Assembly (NCBI GenBank): GCA_034434635.1
Contig: DAOTYX010000202.1
Span: 12,061 to 76,060, forward strand
Length of the DNA stretch: 64,000 nucleotides
Direction: 5' to 3'
Source of the DNA: DAOTYX01 sp034434635
GTDB lineage: Bacteria > Chloroflexota > Anaerolineae > B4-G1 > DUEL01
Part shown: positions 8,201 to 17,186 of the stretch, in pieces
Numbering within the stretch: the stretch's first letter is position 1
Layout: every line of letters begins with the position of its first letter
Notes under the pieces: model-generated
What the model was told of the DNA's origin: nothing
Databases searched by the model: none
What the model saw: the letters and a program-made list of their open reading frames with translations, nothing else
Position numbers and translations under genes: made by a program

Positions 8201-9070
8201 AAATGGCTTGAGGTCCGTGTAGAGGCCAGCAGCGAAGCGGCGGAGGCGGTGGCGGAGGTGCTCTCACGCTTCGCGCCACAGGGCGTGGCCATCGAGGCCG
8301 GCCCGAAGGGGCTTGCTGTCGGCCCGGTGACGGTGCGCGCTTACCTGGCCGCCGATGCTGACCTCCCCCGCCGCCGTCGGCAGGTCGAAGAGGCGCTGTG
8401 GCACCTGGGCCAGATTCTCCCCATACCCGACCCCGTCTTCCAGCCCGTAGAGGAGAGTGATTGGGCGGAATCCTGGAAGAAGCACCTGCGCGTCCTGCAC
8501 ATCGGCTCGCGGGTGGTGGTTCGTCCGTCCTGGCTCTCCTATAACCCCCGACCAGAAGAGGTGGTGATCACGCTGGATCCCGGCATGGCCTTCGGCACGG
8601 GGCTGCACCCCACGACGCGCATGTGCCTCGAGGCGCTGGAGAGGCACCTGCGCCCTGGCATGCAGGTGCTCGACCTGGGCACGGGTTCGGGCATCCTGGC
8701 CATTGCGGGGGCGCTCCTGGGCGCGGAGATGGTGCTGGCGGTGGACAATGACCCTCAGGCGGTGGCCGTGGCGGCGGAGAACGTGCGGCGCAACGGCGTG
8801 GAGGGGCGCGTGCGGCTGCTGCACGGCTCACTGGCCCAGGCCAGCGGTCGGTTCGACCTGGTGCTGGTCAACATCCTGGCACAGGTGATCGTGGAGATGG
8901 CGGAGCAGGGGTTGGGGGAGCGGCTTGCCGAGGATGGACGGCTGGTGCTGGCCGGCCTGCTCGACACCCAGGAGACGGAAGTCACCGCTGCGCTGACACG
9001 CGCCGGGCTGGTCGTCGTCGAGCGGCGGCAGGTGGAGGACTGGGTGGGTCTGGTGGCCGGGATGCGCTGA
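8198..9070 (+). CDS. prmA: Ribosomal protein L11 methyltransferase PrmA
   Basis: SAM-dependent methyltransferase that modifies ribosomal protein L11. The 290-residue product has the N-terminal L11-recognition domain with MKWLEVRVEASSEAAEAV, which agrees with the usual PrmA start. The Rossmann domain has LDLGTGSGILAIAGA near residue 160, and the substrate-side motif LVNILAQ follows. The start codon is the last triplet of a 7-bp repeat array and there is no recognisable Shine-Dalgarno sequence, so translation may depend on the upstream gene or on the leader hairpin. prmA often follows dnaJ in bacterial genomes. Confidence 0.93.
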   Translation: MKWLEVRVEASSEAAEAVAEVLSRFAPQGVAIEAGPKGLAVGPVTVRAYLAADADLPRRRRQVEEALWHLGQILPIPDPVFQPVEESDWAESWKKHLRVLHIGSRVVVRPSWLSYNPRPEEVVITLDPGMAFGTGLHPTTRMCLEALERHLRPGMQVLDLGTGSGILAIAGALLGAEMVLAVDNDPQAVAVAAENVRRNGVEGRVRLLHGSLAQASGRFDLVLVNILAQVIVEMAEQGLGERLAEDGRLVLAGLLDTQETEVTAALTRAGLVVVERRQVEDWVGLVAGMR

Positions 9071-9078
9071 TTACGGGG

Positions 9079-10800
9079 TCATTTGGACGGACCCCGAAGC
9101 AGTTCGCCGATGTAGACCTCGAACGGCCTAACCGTCAGTCGTGACAGGTCTTCCGCGGTCGGCTGGCGTCTGGGGTGTGAGAAGAGCGTGCGCACCTGCC
9201 CCGTCAGGCCCAGGTGAACCGCCTGAGGCTGGTCGGACATGTTCAGCACCACCAGACAGGACTGTCCGCCCGACGGTTCGCGGCGCAGGAAAGCCAGCAC
9301 CTCCTCTGAGTCCTCGGCCAGTGGCAGGTAGTCCCCGTTCACCAGCGCCGGGTTCTCCCGCCGCACGCGCAGCAGACGCCGGTAGTCGCTGAGCAGGGAG
9401 TCGGGGTCGGCGGACTGGTCGGCCACATTCACCCCGTGCATCGCGTTGGGGTTGACCGGCAGCCAGGTGCGCACATCGGGCGGGCTGAAGCCGCCGTTGG
9501 CGTCGCCCGCCCATTGCATGGGCGTGCGGCATTTGTCACGCCCCATCCGCGCGGCGAGCGCCGTCGCTTCCGCCTTGCCCATCCCGAACAGGTTGACTGC
9601 GCTCTCGTAGATGTTGAGCGACAGCCGGTCGCGGAACTGTTCGACATCCTCCAGCAGCAGGTCGGTCATGCCGATCTCCTCGCCGTAGTAGAGCACCGGC
9701 GTGCCGCGCAGGGTGAGCACCAGCGCCAGTCCGATGCGTGCCCACGCCGCGTCGTTGCGCCCGTCCCCGAAGTGGCTGAGGAAGCGTGAGGAGTCGTGGT
9801 TGCCCAGGGTGTTGCACGGCCAGGCGGCGGGAGGGAGCGTGCTCAGGCGCTCCGCCTGGTTGGCGCGCACCCAGGCGGGCGTGAGCCGTTCGGTCTTCAT
9901 CAGCGGGAAGTTGAAGACCAGGTGCAGTTCATTCGTGCCGTCCCCGTAGTAGGCGATCTCCTCAGTCTCGCCGAGCAACACCTTGTCCGGGTACTCGTCC
10001 ACGACCGCCCGCAGTTCTTGCATCAGTTCGTGCATGCCGGGCTGGTCCACCTGATGTTCGTACATGCGCTTCCACTGCTCGTCTATCCAGGACTGCTCCT
10101 CGGCGGTACGCGCGTTGAGCGAGGCAAAGACCAGTTCCGCCTGGGAGCGCTCAGCGGTGTGGTCGGGCAGGTCAGGCCGCTCGAAGATGGTGCCGATGGC
10201 GTCCAGGCGGAAGCCGTCCACGCCGCGCTCCAACCAGAAGCGGGCCACATCGAACATTCGCCGCTTCACTTCGGGGTTGCGCCAGTTCAGGTCGGGCTGT
10301 TCCTTGAAGAAGTAGTGATAGTAGTACTGGTCGCTGGCGGGGTCGTACTCCCAGGCGGAGCCGCCGAAGGCCGAGAGCCAGTTGTTCGGCGGGCCCCCAT
10401 TCCGGCCGTCACGCCAGATGTAGAGGTCGCGCTCCGGGCTGTTGCGGCCGGAACGGGAGGCGAGGAACCACGGGTGCTGGTCGGAGGTGTGGTTGAGCAC
10501 CAGGTCGAGGATGACGCGCAGGCCGCGGCGGTGAGCCTGGTCGAGGAAGTGTTGGAACTCCTCCAGCGTGCCGTACTCCGGGGCGACGCCGGTGTAGTCG
10601 GCGATGTCGTAGCCGCAGTCCACCAACGGTGACGGGTAGTGTGGGGAGAGCCAGATGGCGTCCACCCCCAAATCCTGCAGGTAGTCCAGCCGTGCCGTGA
10701 GGCCGGCCAGGTCGCCGATGCCGTCGCCATCGCCGTCGGCGAAACTGCGCGGGTAGACCTGATAGAACACCCCTTTCTGCCACCACTTCAGTTCTTGCAT
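9079..10800 (-). CDS. Alpha-glucosidase, glycoside hydrolase family 13
   Basis: Hydrolyses terminal alpha-glucosidic bonds of maltose- or isomaltose-type sugars. The 573-residue protein starts at MQELKWWQKGVFYQVYPRSF. The open frame extends far upstream but has no homology there. The three catalytic sites are GFRLDAIG (nucleophile Asp), LLGETEEI (acid/base Glu) and NTLGNHDSSR (transition-state Asp). The region I motif DLVLNHTSDQHPWF fits oligo-1,6-glucosidase and maltase enzymes. No signal peptide is seen, so the enzyme is probably cytoplasmic. It converges on prmA with an 8-bp gap. A 6-bp inverted repeat (10870-10887) lies in the leader. Exact substrate, and trehalose synthase as an alternative, cannot be settled here. 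Confidence 0.9.
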   Translation of the reverse strand: MQELKWWQKGVFYQVYPRSFADGDGDGIGDLAGLTARLDYLQDLGVDAIWLSPHYPSPLVDCGYDIADYTGVAPEYGTLEEFQHFLDQAHRRGLRVILDLVLNHTSDQHPWFLASRSGRNSPERDLYIWRDGRNGGPPNNWLSAFGGSAWEYDPASDQYYYHYFFKEQPDLNWRNPEVKRRMFDVARFWLERGVDGFRLDAIGTIFERPDLPDHTAERSQAELVFASLNARTAEEQSWIDEQWKRMYEHQVDQPGMHELMQELRAVVDEYPDKVLLGETEEIAYYGDGTNELHLVFNFPLMKTERLTPAWVRANQAERLSTLPPAAWPCNTLGNHDSSRFLSHFGDGRNDAAWARIGLALVLTLRGTPVLYYGEEIGMTDLLLEDVEQFRDRLSLNIYESAVNLFGMGKAEATALAARMGRDKCRTPMQWAGDANGGFSPPDVRTWLPVNPNAMHGVNVADQSADPDSLLSDYRRLLRVRRENPALVNGDYLPLAEDSEEVLAFLRREPSGGQSCLVVLNMSDQPQAVHLGLTGQVRTLFSHPRRQPTAEDLSRLTVRPFEVYIGELLRGPSK

Positions 10801-10955
10801 GCCGTGCTCCGTTCGCGTTGGGTCATGGGCCCCCGCCGGGTCTGTGGCCGGGCGGCTTTCAGAGCCATCCCAGGTGCAGTGACCTGGCGGGCCGTATGGC
10901 GGGAGTATAACACATTGCGCCGGGATGGGGAAGGGGGAGGGTAAGGCAGTCACAC

Positions 10956-10983
10956 TTGCGAAACGAGGGGAGCGTGGTATCAT
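10956..10983 (+). promoter_or_regulatory. Sigma-70 promoter for the DUF255 gene
   Basis: TTGCGA (10956-10961) and TATCAT (10978-10983) are 16 bp apart. The start codon is 18 bp further on, with GGAGG in between, giving a very short leader. Confidence 0.6.
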
Positions 10984-11001
10984 CTTCTTGGAGGTCACCG
11001 T

Positions 11002-12963
11002 ATGCCCAACCGCCTGGCGAACGAGACCAGCCCATATTTGCTCCAGCATGCCGACAACCCCGTTGACTGGTATCCCTGGGGTGAGGAGGCGCTGGAGAAA
11101 GCCCGTCGTGAGGACCGGCCGATTTTCCTCAGCATCGGCTATGCTGCCTGTCACTGGTGCCACGTCATGGCTCACGAGTCCTTTGAGGATCCGCAGACGG
11201 CGGCGATCCTCAACGAACACTTCGTCAGCATCAAGGTAGATCGGGAGGAGCGGCCCGATCTGGACGACATCTACATGCAGGCAGTCCAGGCGCTGACGGG
11301 CGGTGGCGGCTGGCCGATGAGCGTCTTCCTGACTCCCGACGGCCGCCCTTTCTTCGGCGGCACCTACTTCCCGCCGGAGCCGCGCTACGGCATGCCCGCC
11401 TTCCGTGATATCCTGCTGGCTGTGGCCGATGCCTGGCGCCACCGACGGGCTGCTCTCCTGGATGGCAGCGCCCGCCTGACCGAAGCCCTTCAACCTCCCA
11501 ACCTGCAACCTGAAACCCTGCAACCTGAAACCCTTCTTCCTGCCATCCAGTCTCTCGCCCGCGATTTCGACCCCCATCATGGCGGTTGGGGCGGCGCGCC
11601 GAAGTTCCCCCAGCCGATGACGTTGGAGTTCCTGCTGCGCTACCACCACGTCACGGGCGACGCTCAGGCACTGAGCATGGCCGTCCGTTCGCTGGAGAGC
11701 ATGGCCCGCGGCGGCATCTATGACCAGTTGGGCGGCGGGTTCCACCGTTATTCTGTGGACGACCGCTGGCTGGTGCCGCACTTCGAGAAGATGCTCTATG
11801 ACAACGCGCAACTGGCCCGCGTCTACCTCCACGCCTGGCAGGTGACCCAGACACCGCTCTTCCGCGACGTCGCTCAGGAGACCCTCGACTACGTCCTGCG
11901 GGAGATGACCGATCCGGCGGGCGGATTCTACGCCACGCAGGATGCCGACAGCGAGGGGGAGGAGGGCAAGTTCTTCCTGTGGACGCCAGCGGAGGTTCGG
12001 CAGGTGTTGGGTGAGGAGGCCGACCGCTTCATGGCCGCCTACGGTGTGACCGGGCAGGGCAACTTCGAGGGGCGGAACATTCTCACCTTTGTCGGCCCCC
12101 TGGAGGAGCGGAAGGACTGGGCCCAAGCCCGCGAACGACTCTTTTCCGTCCGCCAGCATCGTGTCCCCCCTGGGCGCGACGACAAGGTGCTGACCTCGTG
12201 GAACGGGCTGATGCTGGCGGCATTGGCCGAGGCGGCCCGGACATTGCGCCAGGATGACTATCACGTCGCGGCGGTGCGCGCTGCGGACTTCCTTCTTCAC
12301 CACCTGCGGCGTGCCGATGGCCGGTTGTGGCACGTCTGGAGAGATGGCCAGGCCAGGATCAACGGCTATCTGGAAGATTACGCGGACCTGATGGAGGGCC
12401 TGTTGGAACTGTACCAGACCACCTTCGAGCCGCGTTGGTTTGTCGCTGCCCAGGAATTGGCCGAGGTGGTGCTGGCCCGCTTCAGCGCTCCCGATGGCGG
12501 CTTCTTCGACACCAGCGATGACCACGAATCGCTGATCGTCCGACCGCGCCAACTGCAGGACAACGCCACACCTTCGGGTGGGGCGATGGCGGCCACGGCG
12601 CTGCTCCGTCTGGCGGGGCTGGCGGCTGAGCCGCGCTTCGCGGAGGCGGCCCGGGCGGCGCTCTCCTCAATGCAGCCGCTGCTGTCCCGCTATCCCCTGG
12701 GTTTCTCCCAGTGGTTGATCGCCCTGCAGTACGACCAGGGCCGGCCACGGGAGGTCGCCATCGTCGGAGATCTTCAGGATGATCGGACGCGGGCGCTTCT
12801 GGATGCTTACCTCTCCGGCTACCGCCCACATCAGGTTGTGGCTGTCGGAACAGAGGGAGAGGGGGTGCCACTGCTGCGGGGCCGTCACTTGGTGGATGGC
12901 CGGCCAGCGGCCTATGTCTGTGTGGATGGGACCTGTCGTCCGCCGGTGACAGAGCCGGTATAG
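11002..12963 (+). CDS. DUF255 thioredoxin-fold protein (SPATA20/YyaL family)
   Basis: This 653-residue protein has the N-terminal thioredoxin-like domain of the family, with the conserved opening [20 protein letters not shown] and a CHWCHVM motif (Cys at about 50 and 53). After it comes a long alpha/alpha-barrel region similar to N-acylglucosamine 2-epimerases. The biochemical role of the family is unknown; redox or carbohydrate-linked roles have been proposed. No signal peptide is visible. Between the two domains the sequence [18 protein letters not shown] is encoded by a 42-bp block of six 7-bp repeats, an in-frame insertion. The gene has its own promoter and is divergent from the alpha-glucosidase. 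Confidence 0.9.
   Translation: MPNRLANETSPYLLQHADNPVDWYPWGEEALEKARREDRPIFLSIGYAACHWCHVMAHESFEDPQTAAILNEHFVSIKVDREERPDLDDIYMQAVQALTGGGGWPMSVFLTPDGRPFFGGTYFPPEPRYGMPAFRDILLAVADAWRHRRAALLDGSARLTEALQPPNLQPETLQPETLLPAIQSLARDFDPHHGGWGGAPKFPQPMTLEFLLRYHHVTGDAQALSMAVRSLESMARGGIYDQLGGGFHRYSVDDRWLVPHFEKMLYDNAQLARVYLHAWQVTQTPLFRDVAQETLDYVLREMTDPAGGFYATQDADSEGEEGKFFLWTPAEVRQVLGEEADRFMAAYGVTGQGNFEGRNILTFVGPLEERKDWAQARERLFSVRQHRVPPGRDDKVLTSWNGLMLAALAEAARTLRQDDYHVAAVRAADFLLHHLRRADGRLWHVWRDGQARINGYLEDYADLMEGLLELYQTTFEPRWFVAAQELAEVVLARFSAPDGGFFDTSDDHESLIVRPRQLQDNATPSGGAMAATALLRLAGLAAEPRFAEAARAALSSMQPLLSRYPLGFSQWLIALQYDQGRPREVAIVGDLQDDRTRALLDAYLSGYRPHQVVAVGTEGEGVPLLRGRHLVDGRPAAYVCVDGTCRPPVTEPV
11491..11532 (+). 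repeat. Heptameric repeat block inserted in frame in the DUF255 gene
   Basis: The block is 42 bp, exactly six 7-mers (CAACCTC, GCAACCT, GAAACCC type) or 14 codons. Its length is a multiple of both 7 and 3, so the frame is kept. It encodes a Leu-Gln-Pro-Glu-Thr-rich linker. A related array lies at 59998-60040. Confidence 0.85.
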
Positions 12964-13042
12964 GCCCGTGCGGTGAAGGCCGAAGGCCGCAGGCTCACAG
13001 AGGTGACTTCCGGTCACCGCCTGAGGAGTCACGGAGAAGAGG

Positions 13043-15592
13043 ATGGGCGAGGAAAGCCAATTTGAGGCGTATGAGTCGCCGGGCGCCGTGGCGCGCTGGA
13101 AGGTGCTGCTGGCCTTGTCCAGCCTGTCCCTGGCGGTCGGTGTCATGCTGGTAGCGAGCGTTGTGGTGACGGCGCTGTCATCGCCCGCGGCTCCCACCTT
13201 CACGCCTGCCCCTTCTCCCACTTTGGCGAACCTCCCTGAATTGTTCGCCCTCCCTGCCGCGGGCGGGCCGGGGACGACGGTCGCGGTGAGCGGCGCCAAC
13301 TGGTCGCCGTCGGACACGGTCTACATCTACCTGGTGGACCCGACCGGCGTGCAGCCGGAGTACCCGGTGGCTTCCTCGATTGTGGAGGCGGATGGGCGCT
13401 TCACGGCCTCATTCGTCTTTCCCTATGCCTCTCCCTGGGCGACCATGCCCTCTGTCCTGCTGACCGCCGTCTCGACGACGACAGGGCAGCGGGTCGAGAC
13501 GACGTTCGCGGTGCTCCAGCCCACTTTGTCGCCCCCCTCGCCTCCTGCCTCGGTGACCCCCCTCGTCACTGTGCCTCCGATAGTCATCCCCACCTTCACG
13601 CCTCTGCCGGTGTCCACCCCCTCTCCGACGGGGTGGCGCGGAGAGTACTTCAACAACCGTGTGCTGATGGGGGCCCCGGTACTGGTGCACGACGACGCCA
13701 CGCTCGACTTCAACTGGGGACAGGCCTCTCCCGCGGTCAGCCTGTCCGCCGACGACTTCTCGGCGCGCTGGACGCGCACGATGCTCTTCGAGGAGGGGTT
13801 GTACCGCTTCCACGCCCTGGTGGATGACGGCGTGCGGCTGTATGTGGACGGCGCGCTGGTGATTGACGCCTGGAGCGATGGCTCCCGGCGTGAGGTGACC
13901 GGCGACGTGCGGCTCACACCCGGCAACCACAGCCTGCGGGTCGAGTACTACGAGCACGTCGGAGAGGCCTCGCTTCGGGTGTGGTGGGAGAAGGTCGCCA
14001 CCTACCCCGACTGGCGCGGCGAGTACTGGCCGAACCGCAACCTGGAAGGGGCCTCAACGCTGGTGCGCAACGACGTCGTGCTGGATTTCGACTGGGGGCT
14101 GAACGCGCCTGCGCCTGGCCTGCCTGCCGACGACTTTTCTGTCCGCTGGACTCGCCTGGCCGATTTCGAGATGGGTACCTACCGTTTTCACCTGCTGGTG
14201 GACGACGGTGCGCGGCTGTGGGTGGACGGGCAGCCGGTCCTGGACTCCTGGCAGGACGGCAGTGTGCGCGAACTGACCGCCGACCTGGCCCTGACCCAGG
14301 GCCTGCACAGCCTGCGCGTGGAGTATTACGAGCACGCCGTGCAGGCGCGCCTTTCCCTCTGGTGGGAGCGGCTTGTCTCCCCCGCCTATCCCGATTGGCG
14401 GGGCGAGTACTGGTCGAACCGGGAGTTGCGCGGCAACCCGGCGCTGGTGCGCAATGACCGGCAGATTGACTTCCGCTGGGAGACCGGTAGTCCGGCGACA
14501 GGGCTGCCGGTGGACGATTTCTCGGTGCGTTGGAGCCGCGAGGCGGACTTCTCGGCTGGCCAGTATCGCCTCTTCGCCCGGGCGGATGACGGTGTCCGTG
14601 TGTATGTGGATGAGACGCTGGTGTTGGACGAGTGGCACGACAGCGACGGCAGTCGCACCTACATGGTGAACCTGCTGTTGCGCGATCGGCATCGCGTGAC
14701 GGCGGAGTACTACGAGCGCACCGGCAAAGCCAGCGTGCAGGTCTGGTGGGAGCGCGTTGGCGACTGGCCCACCCCCACGCCCTCTGCTACCCCTCCGGCC
14801 ACGCAGGCGCCCACAGCCACCTCAACCCCCACGGCTATGCCCACGTCCACGCCCACCCCGACGTCTGCCGCTACACCCACGTCCACGCCCACCCCGACGC
14901 CGTCTGTGGTGGCTTCGGCCACGGCTACGCCTGCCGGGACGGTGCCTCCGACGGCTACGCCTGTGGTGGTGCCCACCGCGACGGTGACGCCTGCTGCCAC
15001 GATCGGTGTGACCGTCACCGCGACGGTCACGCCCACCGTCGCGCCGACGGCGACCTTCACGCCCACGGCCACGCCGGTCGAACCGGCTGGTGTCTGGATC
15101 AGCGAGATCCTGCCCTTTCCTTCTGCCGTGGATTGGGATGGCGACGGCGCAGTGGATGCGCAGGACGAGTGGATCGAACTGCACAACACCACCGCGTTGA
15201 CGATCAGCCTGGAAGGGTGGTTCCTGGGCAGCGTGGAGGGGGGTGGCATGCTACACCGCTTCCCCGCCGGCACGCAGATCGGGCCGCAGGGGTATCTGCT
15301 CCGCTTCCGCCGCCAGACGGGGGTCATACTCGCCGACGGCGGCGACAGGGTGGTGCTCCTGGGGCCGACGGCGGCGCTGGTGGATGTGGTGACGTTTGCG
15401 GCGCTGCCGGCTGACGCCAGCGTCAGCCGGGATGACAGCGGCGGCTGGCATACCGATTGGCCGCCGAGCCCCGGTGGGCCTAACGCAGCGGCGGTGGAGG
15501 GGCTACAGGCGGCCCCGCCGACACCGACACCGACGCCCACGCCCACGCGGGTGCCAAGACGCTGGCCCTGGCCGCGCCGCTTCGGCCACTGA
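13043..15592 (+). CDS. Membrane-anchored surface protein with three PA14 domains and a lamin-tail domain
   Basis: The 849-residue protein has an N-terminal transmembrane anchor (about residues 22-48), then an Ig-like region starting GGPGTTVAVSGANWSPSD. Three PA14 domains start near residues 198, 323 and 451, each opening with WRGEY[FW].NR and containing a DDG.RL[YW]VDG-like core. PA14 domains usually bind carbohydrate. A Thr-Pro-rich linker of about 100 residues follows, then a lamin-tail-like domain beginning VWISEILPFPS with an EF-hand-like DWDGDGAVDAQDE calcium site. The C-terminus is basic. The 79-bp gap upstream holds a short hairpin (13002-13018). Role is probably in cell-surface or matrix binding; the ligand is unknown. 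Confidence 0.85.
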   Translation: MGEESQFEAYESPGAVARWKVLLALSSLSLAVGVMLVASVVVTALSSPAAPTFTPAPSPTLANLPELFALPAAGGPGTTVAVSGANWSPSDTVYIYLVDPTGVQPEYPVASSIVEADGRFTASFVFPYASPWATMPSVLLTAVSTTTGQRVETTFAVLQPTLSPPSPPASVTPLVTVPPIVIPTFTPLPVSTPSPTGWRGEYFNNRVLMGAPVLVHDDATLDFNWGQASPAVSLSADDFSARWTRTMLFEEGLYRFHALVDDGVRLYVDGALVIDAWSDGSRREVTGDVRLTPGNHSLRVEYYEHVGEASLRVWWEKVATYPDWRGEYWPNRNLEGASTLVRNDVVLDFDWGLNAPAPGLPADDFSVRWTRLADFEMGTYRFHLLVDDGARLWVDGQPVLDSWQDGSVRELTADLALTQGLHSLRVEYYEHAVQARLSLWWERLVSPAYPDWRGEYWSNRELRGNPALVRNDRQIDFRWETGSPATGLPVDDFSVRWSREADFSAGQYRLFARADDGVRVYVDETLVLDEWHDSDGSRTYMVNLLLRDRHRVTAEYYERTGKASVQVWWERVGDWPTPTPSATPPATQAPTATSTPTAMPTSTPTPTSAATPTSTPTPTPSVVASATATPAGTVPPTATPVVVPTATVTPAATIGVTVTATVTPTVAPTATFTPTATPVEPAGVWISEILPFPSAVDWDGDGAVDAQDEWIELHNTTALTISLEGWFLGSVEGGGMLHRFPAGTQIGPQGYLLRFRRQTGVILADGGDRVVLLGPTAALVDVVTFAALPADASVSRDDSGGWHTDWPPSPGGPNAAAVEGLQAAPPTPTPTPTPTRVPRRWPWPRRFGH

Positions 15593-15666
15593 GCGAGGAA
15601 GGGCTGGCGGTTCCGAGGATCGCCGGTTCAGATCCGGCGGGAGGGCATGAGGGCAGCGCTTCGTCT

Positions 15667-15694
15667 CTTGACTTATCTCCGATTTGGCGTATCC
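15667..15694 (+). promoter_or_regulatory. Sigma-70 promoter
   Basis: TTGACT (15667-15672) and TATCCT (15689-15694) with a 16-bp spacer, 33 bp ahead of the start codon of the small membrane protein gene. Confidence 0.7.
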
Positions 15695-15727
15695 TGATAG
15701 AAGCCACCTGTTGGACGGAGGCTGGAG

Positions 15728-16063
15728 ATGCAGGACGACCCGTTTGCTGATGTTCCTGACTGGCTCAAAGAGTTACAGGCCCCCCCCACGCGGGAGGAAC
15801 TGATGAGGAGTGCGCCGTTGCCTGAGGTGCAGGCGCCGGGCGAGGTCTCATCGGAGGGCGGTGGTCTGCTTGAGGGATTGCGGGAGCAGGCGGTGCAGGC
15901 CGATCGTGAGCAGCGGCGCGCCGCGCGCCGCGCGCAGGCGACGGGCCTGCGCGGGCTGGCTCCCTGGCAGCGGTTCGTCCTGGCATTGCTGCTTTTCCTG
16001 GACGTTGCCCTGCTGGGTTGTATGTGCCTGGTGATGACCCAGCGGGTCGTGCCGTTCCCGTAG
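15728..16063 (+). CDS. Small membrane protein of unknown function
   Basis: The 111-residue protein is not recognised. It opens with an acidic stretch (MQDDPFADVPDWLKELQAP) of the kind seen at the start of many Chloroflexota membrane proteins. A charged helical middle rich in Arg and Gln follows, then a single transmembrane segment (FVLALLLFLDVALLGCMCLV, about residues 82-101) and a short tail. It has its own promoter and a GGAGG ribosome site, which supports its being real. It converges on the methyltransferase gene with a 10-bp gap. Confidence 0.7.
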   Translation: MQDDPFADVPDWLKELQAPPTREELMRSAPLPEVQAPGEVSSEGGGLLEGLREQAVQADREQRRAARRAQATGLRGLAPWQRFVLALLLFLDVALLGCMCLVMTQRVVPFP

Positions 16064-16073
16064 TGTGATTCGC

Positions 16074-17186
16074 TCATGTAGCCAGCCACACCCGGAACCG
16101 CCGTTCCTCCCACACGACCTCAACCCGGCGGAAGGCCGCTTCCAGCCAGGGCGCGTAGGGGAGGAAGCGGTTCGCCACCAGGTAGAGCCGTCCCCCAGGC
16201 CGCAGCAGGCGCGCCGCGGCGGCGATGAACCGCTGGGCGCCGCTCCGCTCGGTGGCGATGTCCTGGTGGAAAGGGGGATTGGTCGCCACGACGTCGAAGG
16301 AGCCGTCGGGCAGGTCAGCGCCGCAGTCGCTCAGGCGTACCTCGGCGTTGACGATACCGTTGGCGGCCAGCGTGCGCCGGGCAGCCTCTACCGCTCGCAG
16401 GTCCACGTCCACCAAAACCGCCCAACCGTCGCGTGCGCGGCGCGCCGCCGTCACCCCGATCAGCCCGGTGCCGCAACCCAGGTCGAGCACGCGCTCCGCC
16501 GGGCGGATCTCCATCGCTGACACCAGCGCTGCGGTACCCTCGTCCAGCCGGTCCCAGGCGAAGACACCCGGTTTGCCCGCCACTGTTGTCTCGACGCCAT
16601 CCAGCAGGACGGTGTGGGTGGTGTAGGTGGGCTGTGGCAGGGGAAAGTCTGCGCCCGGCGGGCGCACGGCCAGGGCCACGTGGTAGCCCTTCTTCTGGCG
16701 GATCACCCCGCAGTGGCCGAAGAGGGCGCGGGCGATCTGCACGGCGCCGTGTACTCCCGCCTGGCGGTGCGCGACGAAGGTGAGCCGCCCACCGGGGCGC
16801 AGCACCGCTGCGGCCCCGCGTAGCAGTTCCTCCTGCACCTCTCGCTCGCGCGGCAGGTGACAGAGCACCTGGTCGAATGAGGCCGGTTCCAGGCCGGCGC
16901 ACCCGTCGCCCAGGCGGACCTCGGCGTTGGTGATGCCGTTGGCCGCCAGCGTCTCCTGGGCGCAGGCCACCGCCGCCGTGTTGCAGTCCACCAGCAGCGC
17001 CCAGCCCTGCGGGACTGCCCGCGCCACCGCTGTGCCGATCACCCCCGTGCCGCAGCCCAGATCGAGGACGCGGTCGTGTGGGGTGACTTCGGTCACCTCC
17101 AGCAGGGCCGCGGTGCCAGGGTTGACCCCCTCCCACGACCAGACGCCGGGGCGTCCGATAACCGTCAGCCCAGCAGTCCCAACCAT
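16074..17186 (-). CDS. Tandem-domain class I SAM methyltransferase, RsmC/RlmG-like
   Basis: The 370-residue protein holds two Rossmann methyltransferase domains, each with a DLGCGTG[VL]IG motif. Only the C-terminal copy has the catalytic NPPF motif (in VATNPPFHQD), as in N2-guanine rRNA methyltransferases. In the N-terminal copy the equivalent site reads LCHLPRE, so it is likely a substrate-binding pseudodomain, the arrangement of RsmC. The probable target is 16S or 23S rRNA guanine. The ATG at 17186 overlaps the end of the upstream permease gene by 22 bp, which suggests translational coupling. A nearby downstream start cannot be excluded. Confidence 0.82.
   Translation of the reverse strand: MVGTAGLTVIGRPGVWSWEGVNPGTAALLEVTEVTPHDRVLDLGCGTGVIGTAVARAVPQGWALLVDCNTAAVACAQETLAANGITNAEVRLGDGCAGLEPASFDQVLCHLPREREVQEELLRGAAAVLRPGGRLTFVAHRQAGVHGAVQIARALFGHCGVIRQKKGYHVALAVRPPGADFPLPQPTYTTHTVLLDGVETTVAGKPGVFAWDRLDEGTAALVSAMEIRPAERVLDLGCGTGLIGVTAARRARDGWAVLVDVDLRAVEAARRTLAANGIVNAEVRLSDCGADLPDGSFDVVATNPPFHQDIATERSGAQRFIAAAARLLRPGGRLYLVANRFLPYAPWLEAAFRRVEVVWEERRFRVWLAT

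Noticed and set aside
5544..8279. 911-residue open frame on the minus strand across dnaK and dnaJ
   Set aside because: It mirrors two certain genes; GC-rich codon use leaves the opposite strand open. The product has no recognisable domain.
10801..12552. N-terminal extension of the alpha-glucosidase frame
   Set aside because: It overlaps the DUF255 gene on the other strand and the GH13 fold starts at 10800.
15621..15639. T-arm-like hairpin CGCCGG-TTCAGAT-CCGGCG suggesting a tRNA
   Set aside because: No matching acceptor, D or anticodon arms were found upstream and the loop is not a normal T-loop.
13002..17097. Short palindrome GGTGACTTC(C)GGTCACC seen at 13002 and 17082
   Set aside because: The second copy lies in a coding region and two copies are too few to call a family.
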